Positions 1 through 8,092 of a DNA stretch of 64,000 nucleotides are shown here, in pieces. The notes under the pieces were generated by a model, which was given only the letters and a program-made list of their open reading frames with translations, made no database searches and was not told the origin of the DNA. Each line of letters starts with the position of its first letter. Positions within the stretch are counted from its first letter, which is position 1. The translations under genes were made by a program, and so were the position numbers. Origin of the DNA: an uncultured Robinsoniella sp. (GTDB lineage Bacteria; Bacillota; Clostridia; Lachnospirales; Lachnospiraceae); assembly GCA_900539655.1 (NCBI GenBank), contig UQCR01000001.1, positions 193,111-257,110 on the forward strand. The letters are read 5' to 3'.

Positions 1-98
1 TCGGGACGGACTAAAATATAATCACCCCATCGCTCTAATTTTTCTCCACAGGAGGTATCAATTACTTCGTAGTCTTTCCAATGATCTGCTATCCACAT
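1..98 (-). CDS. Class I SAM-dependent rRNA methyltransferase-like protein, N-terminus only
   Basis: Only the first 32 or so codons are in the window; the gene runs off its left edge. The minus-strand ATG at 98-96 opens a frame beginning MWIADHWKDYEVIDTSCGEK and continuing ERWGDYILVRPD. That opening is familiar from Lachnospiraceae proteins annotated as class I SAM-dependent rRNA methyltransferases (RlmI-like), but the catalytic domain is not visible. An AGGAAAGG-like ribosome binding site lies about 10 bases upstream; an ATG between the two is followed at once by a stop, which favours 98. The family call rests on recognition of the N-terminal residues only. Confidence 0.6.
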   Translation of the reverse strand, partial: MWIADHWKDYEVIDTSCGEKLERWGDYILVRP

Positions 99-140
99 AT
101 TACATATTACCTTTCCTAGTTAAATTTCGTAATGCAGCAG

Positions 141-169
141 AGCGTGTTTGAAATTCATTCAAAAACGCT
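141..169. repeat. Short palindromic repeat (solo-type)
   Basis: AGCGTGTTTGAA, a five-base spacer and TTCAAAAACGCT form an inverted repeat with 12-bp arms and one mismatch. The arm matches the terminal inverted repeat of the palindromic element at 22929-23086 (AGCGTGTTTTGAAATT), so this may be an internally deleted or minimal copy of the same repeat family. It lies between a divergent start and the end of the acetyltransferase gene. Confidence 0.55.
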
Positions 170-240
170 ATAGTCCATAAATCATGAATACCCAATGAAA
201 CTTGTCTGTTTTCCCGGGGTTTTATTATTTTGTTTATGGA

Positions 241-1068
241 TTACTGTTCTTTTTTTGAACGGAACCAGTACGTATAAAAATCTTCAAATCCAAGTGAAGT
301 ATAAAGGTCCTTAGCGGATGTATTCCCATCCACTACTTGAAGATAAGCATGTTTTGCACCTTTTTTTCGCGCCTCTTCCAGGATTGAGCTGCAAATGGAA
401 CGTGCGAAACTTTTGCGCCTGCAGCTGGGGTCTACGTAAATGGCGTAGAGGCCAATATGTGCGCGGTCTAAAATTCCCAGACCGGATGCAACCATGCGTC
501 CGTCTATCTCAATAAAAGCGACGATTGTTTCCTTTGGAATCGCCTTGAACATAGAAGGTACAATGCGCCTGAGTGTAGGGTTGGTTGTACCATTTAAACG
601 GAATAAAGAGGTTATCCAGTCATCCGTAATGCGATCCCTCAGTTGAACGATCGTATCATTGGGATAAAAAATGGAAGAGGGAAGGTTGGAGTTTCTTCCA
701 TAATATTCGTATTCGATAGATTCATAAGGGAACATCTGAAATTGTTCCATAGACATTGTCATTACATCTGTGCCATGCTCCACGCTATACCCACGTTCCT
801 GAAGGATCCGGTCAAAAGACGGGTCGATCATAGGGTTGATTTTAAAATTTACCGGAGTATGGAAGTTGGCATACATGGATTCACAATATGCTATTTTTTC
901 TTCTACCGGAATATTGGAGATGCCAATCTGCTCTACGCTATTGGTCCGGTAGGTATAATTATGGGAAAAACGGATCAGCCAACCGTCATAAAGCTCGATT
1001 TTATGCGAAGGCCATGCATTGAGAGAAATCTCTTCTATTAATTTCATGTAAGCATTGTCTTTTATCAT
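241..1068 (-). CDS. GNAT family N-acetyltransferase
   Basis: 275 aa. The C-terminal 90 residues carry a GNAT fold: the strand GLYAIYVDPSCRRKSFAR holds an acetyl-CoA pyrophosphate-binding loop in which the usual Q/RxxGxG/A appears as CRRKSFA, followed by the helix SICSSILEEARKKGAKHAYLQ and the NTSAKDLYTSLGF motif near the C-terminus. The N-terminal half (residues 1-150) is a longer domain seen in larger GNAT proteins; its substrate cannot be read from the sequence. The start at 1068 has a GGGAG-type ribosome binding site just upstream. It is a single gene, transcribed away from proC. Confidence 0.85.
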   Translation of the reverse strand: MIKDNAYMKLIEEISLNAWPSHKIELYDGWLIRFSHNYTYRTNSVEQIGISNIPVEEKIAYCESMYANFHTPVNFKINPMIDPSFDRILQERGYSVEHGTDVMTMSMEQFQMFPYESIEYEYYGRNSNLPSSIFYPNDTIVQLRDRITDDWITSLFRLNGTTNPTLRRIVPSMFKAIPKETIVAFIEIDGRMVASGLGILDRAHIGLYAIYVDPSCRRKSFARSICSSILEEARKKGAKHAYLQVVDGNTSAKDLYTSLGFEDFYTYWFRSKKEQ

Positions 1069-1377
1069 AGGTACGCTCCCTTAAAGAAATCTTCTAATTA
1101 TTATAGTTCAAAATGTGAGGATATTCAATGAAAAACTTGACCGAATCCCGTTAATTTGATAAAGTGGAAGATAAGTGTAAACTTTTGCATTGCTTATCCG
1201 CAATATGGTTGGCAGGTTTTTCATGTTCAAAAGGTTAAGAGCGTAAGAAATGCAATTAAAGAGGAATAAAGGTTGGAAGAAAATTATGATTGGAAAGGAA
1301 GCCACAGTGTGATTCTTTCAACTTGTTTTATTGTGGCAGTATTGCAGGCAGGCCTGCAGTATGCAATGGGTATAAAA

Positions 1378-2172
1378 ATGAAAATAGGATTTATTGGCTG
1401 CGGAAATATGGCAACAGCGATGCTTGGAGGCATCTTAAAAAATCAAATGATTCCTGCAGATGAAATCATAGGTTCCACATCCAGACAGGAAAGCCTGGAT
1501 GCAGTTAAAGAGAAATTTGGCATTTGCACCACTCTGGATAACAGAGAAGTTGCTGAGAAGTCGGAAGTGATTGTTCTGGCTGTAAAACCAATGTATTATG
1601 AAGCGGTAATTAAAGAGATCAGGGATGTGGTAAACGGTGATAAGATCGTGGTGACGATAGCTCCCGGTAAAACACTTGAGTGGCTGGGTGATGTGTTTGA
1701 AAAGCCGCTTAAAATTATCCGCTGTATGCCCAATACCCCTGCGCTGGTAGGGGAAGGAATTACCGGAGTATGTGTAAATGAACTGGTATCATCCGAAGAA
1801 TTAGAGCTGGTATGCGGGATTCTCAGAGCATGTGGGTCTACGGAAGTAATCAGTGAACATCTGATGGATGTAGTAGTATCCGTAAGCGGAAGTGCTCCGG
1901 CATATGTCTTTATGTTCATAGAAGCCATGGCTGACGGTGCGGTTGCGGATGGGATGCCAAGAGCACAGGCATATAAATTTGCAGCCCAGGCGGTACTTGG
2001 CAGCGCGAAGATGGTATTAGAGACCGGAAAGCACCCGGGAGAATTAAAGGATATGGTATGCTCACCGGGCGGTACAACGATTGAAGCGGTGCGTGTATTA
2101 GAAGAAAAGGGTATGAGAAGTGCTGTGATTGAAGCCATGAAGGCGTGTGTGAAGAAGTCTAAGGGGATGTAA
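1378..2172 (+). CDS. proC: Pyrroline-5-carboxylate reductase
   Basis: 264 aa from this start. Catalyses NAD(P)H-dependent reduction of 1-pyrroline-5-carboxylate to L-proline, the last step of proline synthesis, in the cytoplasm. The N-terminal Rossmann motif GCGNMA is at residues 7-12, the central TIAPGKTLEWL and MPNTPALVGEG segments are typical, and the C-terminal P5CR signature PGGTTIEAVRVLEE is present. The open frame extends upstream to a TTG at 1273 that has a GAGG-like site, which would add 35 residues of hydrophobic, non-homologous sequence. The internal ATG at 1378 puts the Rossmann fold at the usual position and gives a family-typical length, although it lacks a strong ribosome binding site. 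An ATG at 1366 is a further option. Confidence 0.9.
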   Translation: MKIGFIGCGNMATAMLGGILKNQMIPADEIIGSTSRQESLDAVKEKFGICTTLDNREVAEKSEVIVLAVKPMYYEAVIKEIRDVVNGDKIVVTIAPGKTLEWLGDVFEKPLKIIRCMPNTPALVGEGITGVCVNELVSSEELELVCGILRACGSTEVISEHLMDVVVSVSGSAPAYVFMFIEAMADGAVADGMPRAQAYKFAAQAVLGSAKMVLETGKHPGELKDMVCSPGGTTIEAVRVLEEKGMRSAVIEAMKACVKKSKGM

Positions 2173-2249
2173 AGAAAACCAGGAATATATGGAGGAAACC
2201 GAGGACATATTCATAAATTTAATTGAAATGATAGAAAGGGTGGCAGAGT

Positions 2250-3629
2250 ATGGAACGTGAAAATGCATGGAAAAAATATGATGAGGCAGGACGTGAAAAA
2301 GTATTTGCCTTTAATGAAGGATATAAAGATTTTATTTCCAAATGCAAGACAGAAAGAGAATGTGTAAAAGAAGTGATTGCACAGATTCAGTCGTTTGGTT
2401 ATGAGGATCTGGAAGAAATAGTTTCTTCCGGAAGGGAATTAAAGTGTGGCGATAAAGTATATGCAGCCAATATGGGGAAGACAATTGCGTTATTCCATAT
2501 TGGAGAAAAACCAATAGAAGAAGGAATGAATATTCTGGGAGCCCATATTGATTCGCCGAGACTGGATTTGAAACAGAATCCTTTATATGAAGATAATGAC
2601 CTTGCCATGATGGAAACACATTATTACGGCGGAGTAAAAAAATATCAGTGGGTTGCACACCCTCTTGCCCTGCACGGTGTTGCAGCAAAAAAAGACGGAA
2701 GCATAGTGGAGGTTTCCATTGGGGAAGAAATGTCAGAGCCTGTATTTGGTGTATCGGATCTGCTGATTCATCTGTCAGGAACACAGCTTGAGAAGAAGGC
2801 GAATAAGGTGATTGAAGGAGAAGACCTGAACATCTTAATCGGAAGCATTCCTTTAGAAGGAGACGATAAAGAACCGGTAAAGGCACAGATCCTGAAGATA
2901 TTAGGCGAGAAATACGGAATAGAAGAAGAGGATTTCCTGTCGGCAGAGTTTGAAGCTGTTCCGGCGGGAAGAGCAAGGGATTACGGCCTGGACAGAAGTA
3001 TGGTTATGGGATATGGGCAGGATGACCGCGTTTGTGCTTATCCATCTTACATGGCTATGCTGGAGCTTTATAAAACCAGCAGGACGGCAGTATGCCTTCT
3101 GGTAGACAAAGAAGAGATCGGAAGCGTAGGAGCAACCGGCATGCAGTCTAAGTTTTTTGAAAATACGGTGGCTGAGGTAATGAACTGTACCGGAGATTAC
3201 AGTGAGCTAAAATTACGCCGTGCCCTGAAAAATTCCAAGATGCTTTCTTCTGATGTAAGTGCTGCATTTGATCCCAACTATCCCAGCGTTATGGAGAAAA
3301 ACAACAGCGCCTTTTTAGGAAGAGGTTTGACATTTAATAAGTACACCGGTTCAAGAGGAAAATCCGGCTCCAATGATGCTAATGCAGAATATATTGCACA
3401 AATTCGCAGGATTCTGGATGAGAATAAGGTCAGCTTCCAGACGGCAGAGCTTGGAAAAGTAGACCAGGGAGGCGGCGGAACAATTGCATATATCCTGGCA
3501 AATTACAGTATGGAGGTTATTGACAGTGGTGTTGCCGTACTGAACATGCATGCACCATGGGAGATCGCCAGCAAGGTGGATATATATGAGGCGTATCTGG
3601 GGTACCAGGCGTTTTTAAAGTATATATAA
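2250..3629 (+). CDS. M18 family aminopeptidase (aspartyl aminopeptidase type)
   Basis: 459 aa, normal for bacterial M18 enzymes. These are cytoplasmic, dinuclear-metal aminopeptidases that remove N-terminal residues, often acidic, from peptides. Visible landmarks are the first metal ligands in GAHIDSPRLD (H99, D101), the YYGGVKKYQW segment, the catalytic and bridging acidic pair in LLVDKEEIGSVGATG, an acidic cluster SSDVSAAFDPNY, and the C-terminal metal His in MHAPWEIASK. Start ATG follows GAAAGGGTGGC at good spacing. It lies between proC and the proline symporter, consistent with release of amino acids from peptides, but no shared promoter or terminator proves an operon. Confidence 0.9.
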   Translation: MERENAWKKYDEAGREKVFAFNEGYKDFISKCKTERECVKEVIAQIQSFGYEDLEEIVSSGRELKCGDKVYAANMGKTIALFHIGEKPIEEGMNILGAHIDSPRLDLKQNPLYEDNDLAMMETHYYGGVKKYQWVAHPLALHGVAAKKDGSIVEVSIGEEMSEPVFGVSDLLIHLSGTQLEKKANKVIEGEDLNILIGSIPLEGDDKEPVKAQILKILGEKYGIEEEDFLSAEFEAVPAGRARDYGLDRSMVMGYGQDDRVCAYPSYMAMLELYKTSRTAVCLLVDKEEIGSVGATGMQSKFFENTVAEVMNCTGDYSELKLRRALKNSKMLSSDVSAAFDPNYPSVMEKNNSAFLGRGLTFNKYTGSRGKSGSNDANAEYIAQIRRILDENKVSFQTAELGKVDQGGGGTIAYILANYSMEVIDSGVAVLNMHAPWEIASKVDIYEAYLGYQAFLKYI

Positions 3630-3671
3630 AGAAAAAGTAAGACAAAGAGGAAAAGAGAGAGGAAAAGGTAC

Positions 3672-5216
3672 ATGGAGAAAAGTTCTATAATTTGGATATT
3701 GATTGCATTTGTTGCGTATCTTGCAATGATGATGGGAATCGGTGTGATGACCATGAGGAAAAATAAGAGCACAGATGATTTCTTTTTAGGCGGTCGTGGG
3801 TTAAGCGGCTGGGTAGCGGCTTTGTCAGCCCAGGCTTCTGATATGAGCGGCTGGCTGTTAATGGGGCTGCCTGGAGCAGTTTATGCACTGGGCACCGGGC
3901 AGGCATGGATTGCAGTAGGCTTATTTATCGGCACCGTGTTTAACTGGGTATGCATATCTTCCCGGCTTCGCCGATATACAATCAGAGCAAATAATGCGAT
4001 TACATTTCCGGAATATCTGGAAAACAGGTTTCACGATAAAAAGAAAATACTGCTTTTGATTTCTTCAATTGTAATTGTTATTTTCTTCCTCGTGTACACC
4101 GCTTCTGCATTAGCTGCCGGAGGAAAATTATTTGCAAGTGTTTTTGGAATTGATTACCGCGTGGCATTAACCATTGGAGCAGCTGTTATTTTGGCATATA
4201 CATTCATGGGTGGGTTTCTTGCTGTCTGCCTCACTGACTTTATTCAGGGGATGCTGATGCTGGTTGGACTTCTGGTCGTGCCGGTTGTAGCATATTTTGT
4301 AATGGGCCCTGACACAGTCACTGCAAATCTTGCAGCCAGCGGCGTAAATGCAGATTCTTATTTGAACATTATGCATAATGGCGGAACATCTTACCGGGCA
4401 GTAGATATTATTTCTCAGATAGGATGGGGACTTGGATACTGTGGAATGCCTCACATTCTTACCCGTTTTATGGCGGTTAGAAGTGAAAAGGAATTAAAAA
4501 AATCCAGAGTCATTGCGATTATATGGGTGTTGATATCACTTGGCATGGCGGTATTGATCGGTGTTATCGGCAGAGCTTACCTCTACCCGACGATCTTAGG
4601 CGGCGCAGGAGCAGATTCAGCAGAAAATGTCTTCATTGCCACGATTACACAGGTGTTTACAAAGGATCTTGCATTGCCATTTATCGGAGGAATCTTCCTC
4701 TGTGGAATATTGGCAGCGATTATGTCTACAGCAGATTCCCAGTTGCTTGTAACTGCCTCTTCCGTTTCAAAAGATTTATATCAGGGATTTATTAATCCAA
4801 AAGCAGAAGAAAAACATGTATTAAAACTCAGCCGAATCACCGTTATCGGTGTTGCAGTGCTTGCATACATAATTGCGCTGAATCCAAACAGCAGTATTAT
4901 GGGACTGGTATCCAATGCCTGGGCGGGTCTGGGAGCTGCATTCGGACCAACTGTATTACTTTCCCTGTTTTGGAGAAGAACAAATATTGCAGGAGCCATT
5001 GCCGGCATAGTTTCCGGAGGATTGACGGTAATCATCTGGGATTACATACCGTTTGGCGGCCAGACACTTGGCGCCTCTACAGGTCTGTACTCCCTTGTCA
5101 TCGGTTTTGCCATCAGTATCATTTTGATCATTGTGGTAAGCCTTATGACTACAGCGCCGGATGAAGAGATGCTGAAGGAATTTGATGATGTGGCAAATAG
5201 AAGAGTAGAAGGCTGA
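3672..5216 (+). CDS. putP: Sodium/proline symporter (SSF family)
   Basis: 514 aa, about 13 membrane segments. Members of the sodium:solute symporter family couple Na+ entry to uptake of proline. The signature region after TM1, KSTDDFFLGGRGLSGWVAA with AQASDMSGWLLMGLPGA, is characteristic of PutP, as are the LGYCGMPHILTRFMA and IMSTADSQLLV segments that form the sodium and substrate sites. A short basic and acidic C-terminal tail follows the last segment. Starts 42 bases after the M18 aminopeptidase with GAGAGGAAAAGG upstream of ATG, so co-transcription with proC and the aminopeptidase is plausible. A strong terminator follows at 5348-5376. Confidence 0.92.
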   Translation: MEKSSIIWILIAFVAYLAMMMGIGVMTMRKNKSTDDFFLGGRGLSGWVAALSAQASDMSGWLLMGLPGAVYALGTGQAWIAVGLFIGTVFNWVCISSRLRRYTIRANNAITFPEYLENRFHDKKKILLLISSIVIVIFFLVYTASALAAGGKLFASVFGIDYRVALTIGAAVILAYTFMGGFLAVCLTDFIQGMLMLVGLLVVPVVAYFVMGPDTVTANLAASGVNADSYLNIMHNGGTSYRAVDIISQIGWGLGYCGMPHILTRFMAVRSEKELKKSRVIAIIWVLISLGMAVLIGVIGRAYLYPTILGGAGADSAENVFIATITQVFTKDLALPFIGGIFLCGILAAIMSTADSQLLVTASSVSKDLYQGFINPKAEEKHVLKLSRITVIGVAVLAYIIALNPNSSIMGLVSNAWAGLGAAFGPTVLLSLFWRRTNIAGAIAGIVSGGLTVIIWDYIPFGGQTLGASTGLYSLVIGFAISIILIIVVSLMTTAPDEEMLKEFDDVANRRVEG

Positions 5217-5347
5217 TCTAAAATAGAAGATAAGAACCGAAGCTTTTGATCCTGAATGCGCCGTTACGGACTGGTGTGTCAGTACACTCGATAAGAAGAC
5301 TACTCGTAATGCGAAAGGTGATTCTGGAACAAAAGAGGGGCAAGACA

Positions 5348-5376
5348 AGAGTGTGTAGAAATACACGCTCTTTTTT
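5348..5376 (+). terminator. Rho-independent terminator after putP
   Basis: AGAGTGTGTA and TACACGCTCT pair over 10 positions with one G-T pair around a GAAA loop, followed by a run of T. It ends the proC-M18-putP group. Confidence 0.85.
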
Positions 5377-5428
5377 GCTATACTCCTTGCCGATAAAACC
5401 ATAACTATTACAGAAATACATTTTAAGA

Positions 5429-5457
5429 TTGCTATTTACAGAGATACACTATATAAT
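5429..5457 (+). promoter_or_regulatory. Candidate sigma-A promoter
   Basis: TTGCTA at 5429-5434, a 17-base spacer and TATAAT at 5452-5457. It could drive the gene starting at 5689, leaving a leader of about 225 bases. Confidence 0.5.
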
Positions 5458-5688
5458 AGAAGAAACATTTCGTTTTTCAGGACAAATCTGTCCAAAGAAT
5501 TCCATTTTACAAGATAACAGATAAGGAATAACAAAAGAGATAGCAGGTTACATAGGTTGCTATGGCTGCGCAATGATGCGTAAATGTTCGTTCAGACATT
5601 TTACCCGTACGGCAGTTCTAGCGGCATCATGCACGTGCGTTTTATTGTAATACCCTAAAATATATGCTAAAGTATAGGAGGAAAAAGA

Positions 5689-6648
5689 TTGAAAGAAAAC
5701 GTTATAAGAGATTTTTCAAACAGTAGCTTAACAACAAGTGTGTTTGCAGCATACTTCGGGGAACAGAAAAATGCGATGGACCTATTCAATGCCCTGGAAT
5801 CTTCAGCGTGTGCAGACCCATCCCAGATTGTTTATCTGACACCGGAACAGGAGTGGTATGGACCGGGAAATAATAATCTTGCATTTACCGTAGGTGGCCG
5901 GATGCTGGTGATCAGTGAGGAATGGCCCGGATGGAATAATAATGTGCCGATTGGGCAGGGGGCTTATTATGCCAGGGCGATGGAATTCTTAATGGAGTCA
6001 AAAGAGCAGTTTCAAAAGAAAATGATCAGGCTCCCCTGCCCCAGATTTTATGTGTTTTGTAACGGAGCATCGGACAGTCCGCCAGAAGAGATCCTTCGTT
6101 TATCGGATGCTTATGAACATTCGGAAGCAGAGCATTCCCTGGAGCTTCTGGTTAAAATGATTAATATCAATCCCGATGCCGGCCATCCGATTCTGGAAAG
6201 GTGTCCGGTTTTGAAGGAGTATTTCATTTTAATGGAAAGTATCAGAATGAATCTGAAGATGGGAAACGGTATGAAGGCAGCAGTCGGTCGCGGGATTGAT
6301 GACTGCAGGCGCAGAGGGATCGCAAAGGGATTTCTGGACAAGTATGGAAGCCTGGCTGGTCAGATGATGCTGGCGCAGTTGAATATGGAAGCAGTATTTA
6401 GCGCACATGGAAATGAGGAACCGGCTGCCGGGAAGAAAGAAGGAATGGAAAAAGGCAAAGCATACGGAAAAGAACTTCTTCTTATTATTTTAATAAGAAA
6501 AAAAATGCAAAAAGGTTGGAAGACCGCAGACATAGCAGAATTGTTGGAAACAGAGATACCCGTGGTATCCAATATCAGCCGGATAATACTGAATAATCCC
6601 GATTATAATGATGAACAGGTGCTGGATGAGCTGTTATTACATAATTAA
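5689..6648 (+). CDS. Rpn/PD-(D/E)XK nuclease family transposase-like protein, diverged
   Basis: 319 aa. The architecture matches a large Lachnospiraceae family annotated as Rpn-family recombination-promoting nuclease or putative transposase: an N-terminal YFNAL-type segment (here DLFNALESSACADPSQI), a nuclease core, the block LPCPRFYVFCNGASDSPPEEILRLSDAYE, the ININPDAGHPILERCPVLKEY segment, a GRGIDDCRRRGIAKGFL helix, then a Lys/Gly/Glu tail and a C-terminal helical segment. In usual members the core reads E-x-Q in a LYEHQS context; here the matching stretch is ISEEWPGWNNN, so the catalytic lysine or glutamine position looks lost. It may be an inactive or repurposed member. TTG start with AGGAGGAAAAAG upstream. 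Not part of an operon. Confidence 0.65.
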   Translation: MKENVIRDFSNSSLTTSVFAAYFGEQKNAMDLFNALESSACADPSQIVYLTPEQEWYGPGNNNLAFTVGGRMLVISEEWPGWNNNVPIGQGAYYARAMEFLMESKEQFQKKMIRLPCPRFYVFCNGASDSPPEEILRLSDAYEHSEAEHSLELLVKMININPDAGHPILERCPVLKEYFILMESIRMNLKMGNGMKAAVGRGIDDCRRRGIAKGFLDKYGSLAGQMMLAQLNMEAVFSAHGNEEPAAGKKEGMEKGKAYGKELLLIILIRKKMQKGWKTADIAELLETEIPVVSNISRIILNNPDYNDEQVLDELLLHN

Positions 6649-6711
6649 AATCAAATAATTACCAATAAATAGATGTGTACAAAAAAAAATACAAATTTTC
6701 CTAAAAAACCC

Positions 6712-6740
6712 TTGCATTTGCGAGGGTTATGCTATATAAT
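6712..6740 (+). promoter_or_regulatory. Promoter of the S10 ribosomal operon
   Basis: TTGCAT at 6712-6717, a 17-base spacer and a perfect TATAAT at 6735-6740. It lies 234 bases before the rpsJ start, so transcripts would carry a long leader. Confidence 0.85.
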
Positions 6741-6779
6741 CATTCATGTTGTGACCTTGATAGCGTAGAAGTGTGAGGT

Positions 6780-6973
6780 TGCTGCAGTCTAAACTGCAGG
6801 TTTTCCATGGAGCGAATGTCAAGTTAGAAAACTGGCGACAAGTCACTGTACAATATATAACTGTCCATCAAAGAATGGAAACAACGTGGAGTATCAAGAT
6901 GATACACACGGGAGAGTGTACAGTCACCGCTTGTCGTACTGCAATTAAGTGCGAAAAGGAGGCGACTTTTTTT
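6780..6973 (+). promoter_or_regulatory. Structured 5' leader of the S10 operon
   Basis: The leader contains a small CTGCAG/CTGCAG hairpin at about 6783-6799, and a larger multi-branch fold. CGACAAG at 6836-6842 can pair with CTTGTCG at 6930-6936, and ACTGTAC with GTACAGT just inside, enclosing two hairpins (TCCAT with ATGGA, 6864-6879; GTATCA with TGATAC, 6891-6905). The rpsJ ribosome binding site (AAGGAGG) follows about 20 bases after the closing stem. Such a fold fits autogenous control by a ribosomal protein, but which protein binds is unknown. Confidence 0.6.
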
Positions 6974-7291
6974 ATGGCAAGTCAAGTAATGAGAATTACA
7001 TTAAAGGCGTATGATCATCAATTAATCGATGCATCCGCAAAGAAAATCATCGAAACTGTGAAGAAGAACGGATCTCAGGTGAGTGGACCGGTACCACTTC
7101 CTACTAAGAAAGAGGTTGTTACAATCTTACGAGCTGTACACAAGTACAAAGATTCCAGAGAGCAGTTCGAGCAGAGAACTCATAAGAGACTCATCGATAT
7201 CATGACACCAACCCAGAAAACGGTTGACGCATTATCCAGACTGGAAATGCCAGCAGGTGTTTATATTGATATCAAAATGAAAAGCAAATAA
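6974..7291 (+). CDS. rpsJ: 30S ribosomal protein S10
   Basis: 105 aa, the usual S10 length. S10 sits in the head of the 30S subunit and also binds NusB in antitermination complexes. The sequence MRITLKAYDHQLIDASAKKI near the start and THKRLIDIMTPTQKTVDALS near the end are the S10 signatures. The frame stays open upstream to 6773, but the ATG at 6974 behind AAGGAGGCGAC is clearly the start; the upstream part is leader RNA. First gene of the S10 operon. Confidence 0.97.
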   Translation: MASQVMRITLKAYDHQLIDASAKKIIETVKKNGSQVSGPVPLPTKKEVVTILRAVHKYKDSREQFEQRTHKRLIDIMTPTQKTVDALSRLEMPAGVYIDIKMKSK

Positions 7292-7428
7292 TTAACAGGT
7301 ATTTGAGCAGAGATTATCCTAAAAGGTTGATATAGAAGTAACGAACAGTTCCACTTATATTAACTGTTTGACTAGGATGATTGCACAACACGGTGTAATC
7401 CGCTGTAGAAAAACAGGAGGTAAAAAGA
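7292..7428 (+). promoter_or_regulatory. rpsJ-rplC intergenic RNA structure
   Basis: 137 bases between the first two operon genes, much longer than the other junctions. Pairings visible: AACAGTT with AACTGTT, ATCCTA (about 7317) with TAGGAT (about 7374) closing around it, and ATTGCAC with GTGTAAT just before the rplC ribosome binding site. A regulatory or processing role is inferred only from the structure. Confidence 0.4.
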
Positions 7429-8064
7429 ATGAAGAAAGCGATTTTAGCGACAAAAGTCGGAATGACTCAAATCTTCAACGAAGACGGAGTTTTAACTCCA
7501 GTAACCGTACTTCAGGCTGGACCTTGTGTAGTAACTCAGGTTAAGACAGAAGAAAATGATGGTTACAAAGCAATCCAGGTAGGTTTTGTTGATAAGAGAG
7601 AAAAATTAGTTAACAAACCTATGAAAGGCCAATTTGACAAAGCTGGTGTTTCTTATAAAAGATATGTCAGAGAATTCAAGTTTGAAAATGCAGAGGAATA
7701 TGCAGTAGCACAGGAAATCAAAGCTGACATTTTTGCAGCTGGCGATAAGATTGATGCAACAGCTATTTCAAAGGGAAAAGGATTCCAGGGCGCGATTAAG
7801 AGACATAATCAGAGCAGAGGACCTATGGCCCACGGTTCTAAATTCCATCGTCATGCAGGTTCAAACGGTTCTGCATCTGATCCGAGTAAAGTGTTCAAAG
7901 GCAAGAAGATGCCAGGACACATGGGAGCTAAACAGATTACAATTCAGAATCTGGAGATCGTTAAAGTAGATGTAGAAAACAATCTGCTCTTAGTTAAAGG
8001 TGCTGTGCCAGGACCTAAGAAATCTATGGTAACAATTAAAGAAACAGTAAAAGCTGGTAAATAG
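7429..8064 (+). CDS. rplC: 50S ribosomal protein L3
   Basis: 211 aa. L3 is an early-assembly protein of the large subunit near the peptidyl transferase centre. Starts MKKAILATKVGMTQIFNEDG, the classical L3 opening, and contains the SKGKGFQGAIKRHNQSRGP loop and GSKFHRHAGSNG segment whose extension reaches the ribosome core. ATG follows a perfect AGGAGGT. Second gene of the S10 operon. Confidence 0.97.
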   Translation: MKKAILATKVGMTQIFNEDGVLTPVTVLQAGPCVVTQVKTEENDGYKAIQVGFVDKREKLVNKPMKGQFDKAGVSYKRYVREFKFENAEEYAVAQEIKADIFAAGDKIDATAISKGKGFQGAIKRHNQSRGPMAHGSKFHRHAGSNGSASDPSKVFKGKKMPGHMGAKQITIQNLEIVKVDVENNLLLVKGAVPGPKKSMVTIKETVKAGK

Positions 8065-8092
8065 GCTTTTATAGGAAAGGAGGAACACACAG

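Larger units (their letters stand above)
5217..5688. other. Intergenic region with terminator, promoter and inverted repeats
   Basis: 472 bases without a convincing gene. It holds the terminator at 5348-5376, a promoter at 5429-5457, and at about 5569-5635 an imperfect palindromic stretch in which GTAAATGT pairs with ACATTTTAC and ATGATGC pairs with GCATCAT further out. The latter may be a REP-like repeat; no second copy was found by eye in this window. Confidence 0.5.

Noticed and set aside
643..1041. Plus-strand open frame of 132 codons
   Set aside because: It is the shadow of the GNAT acetyltransferase on the other strand, with no ribosome binding site and no recognisable domain.
1273..1377. 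N-terminal extension of proC from a TTG start
   Set aside because: It adds 35 residues before the Rossmann fold that do not look like the family; the internal ATG gives the usual length. The GAGG near 1261 keeps some doubt.
1596..2138. Minus-strand open frame of 180 codons
   Set aside because: It is antisense to proC, of low complexity (Ser/Thr/Pro-rich) and lacks a start signal.
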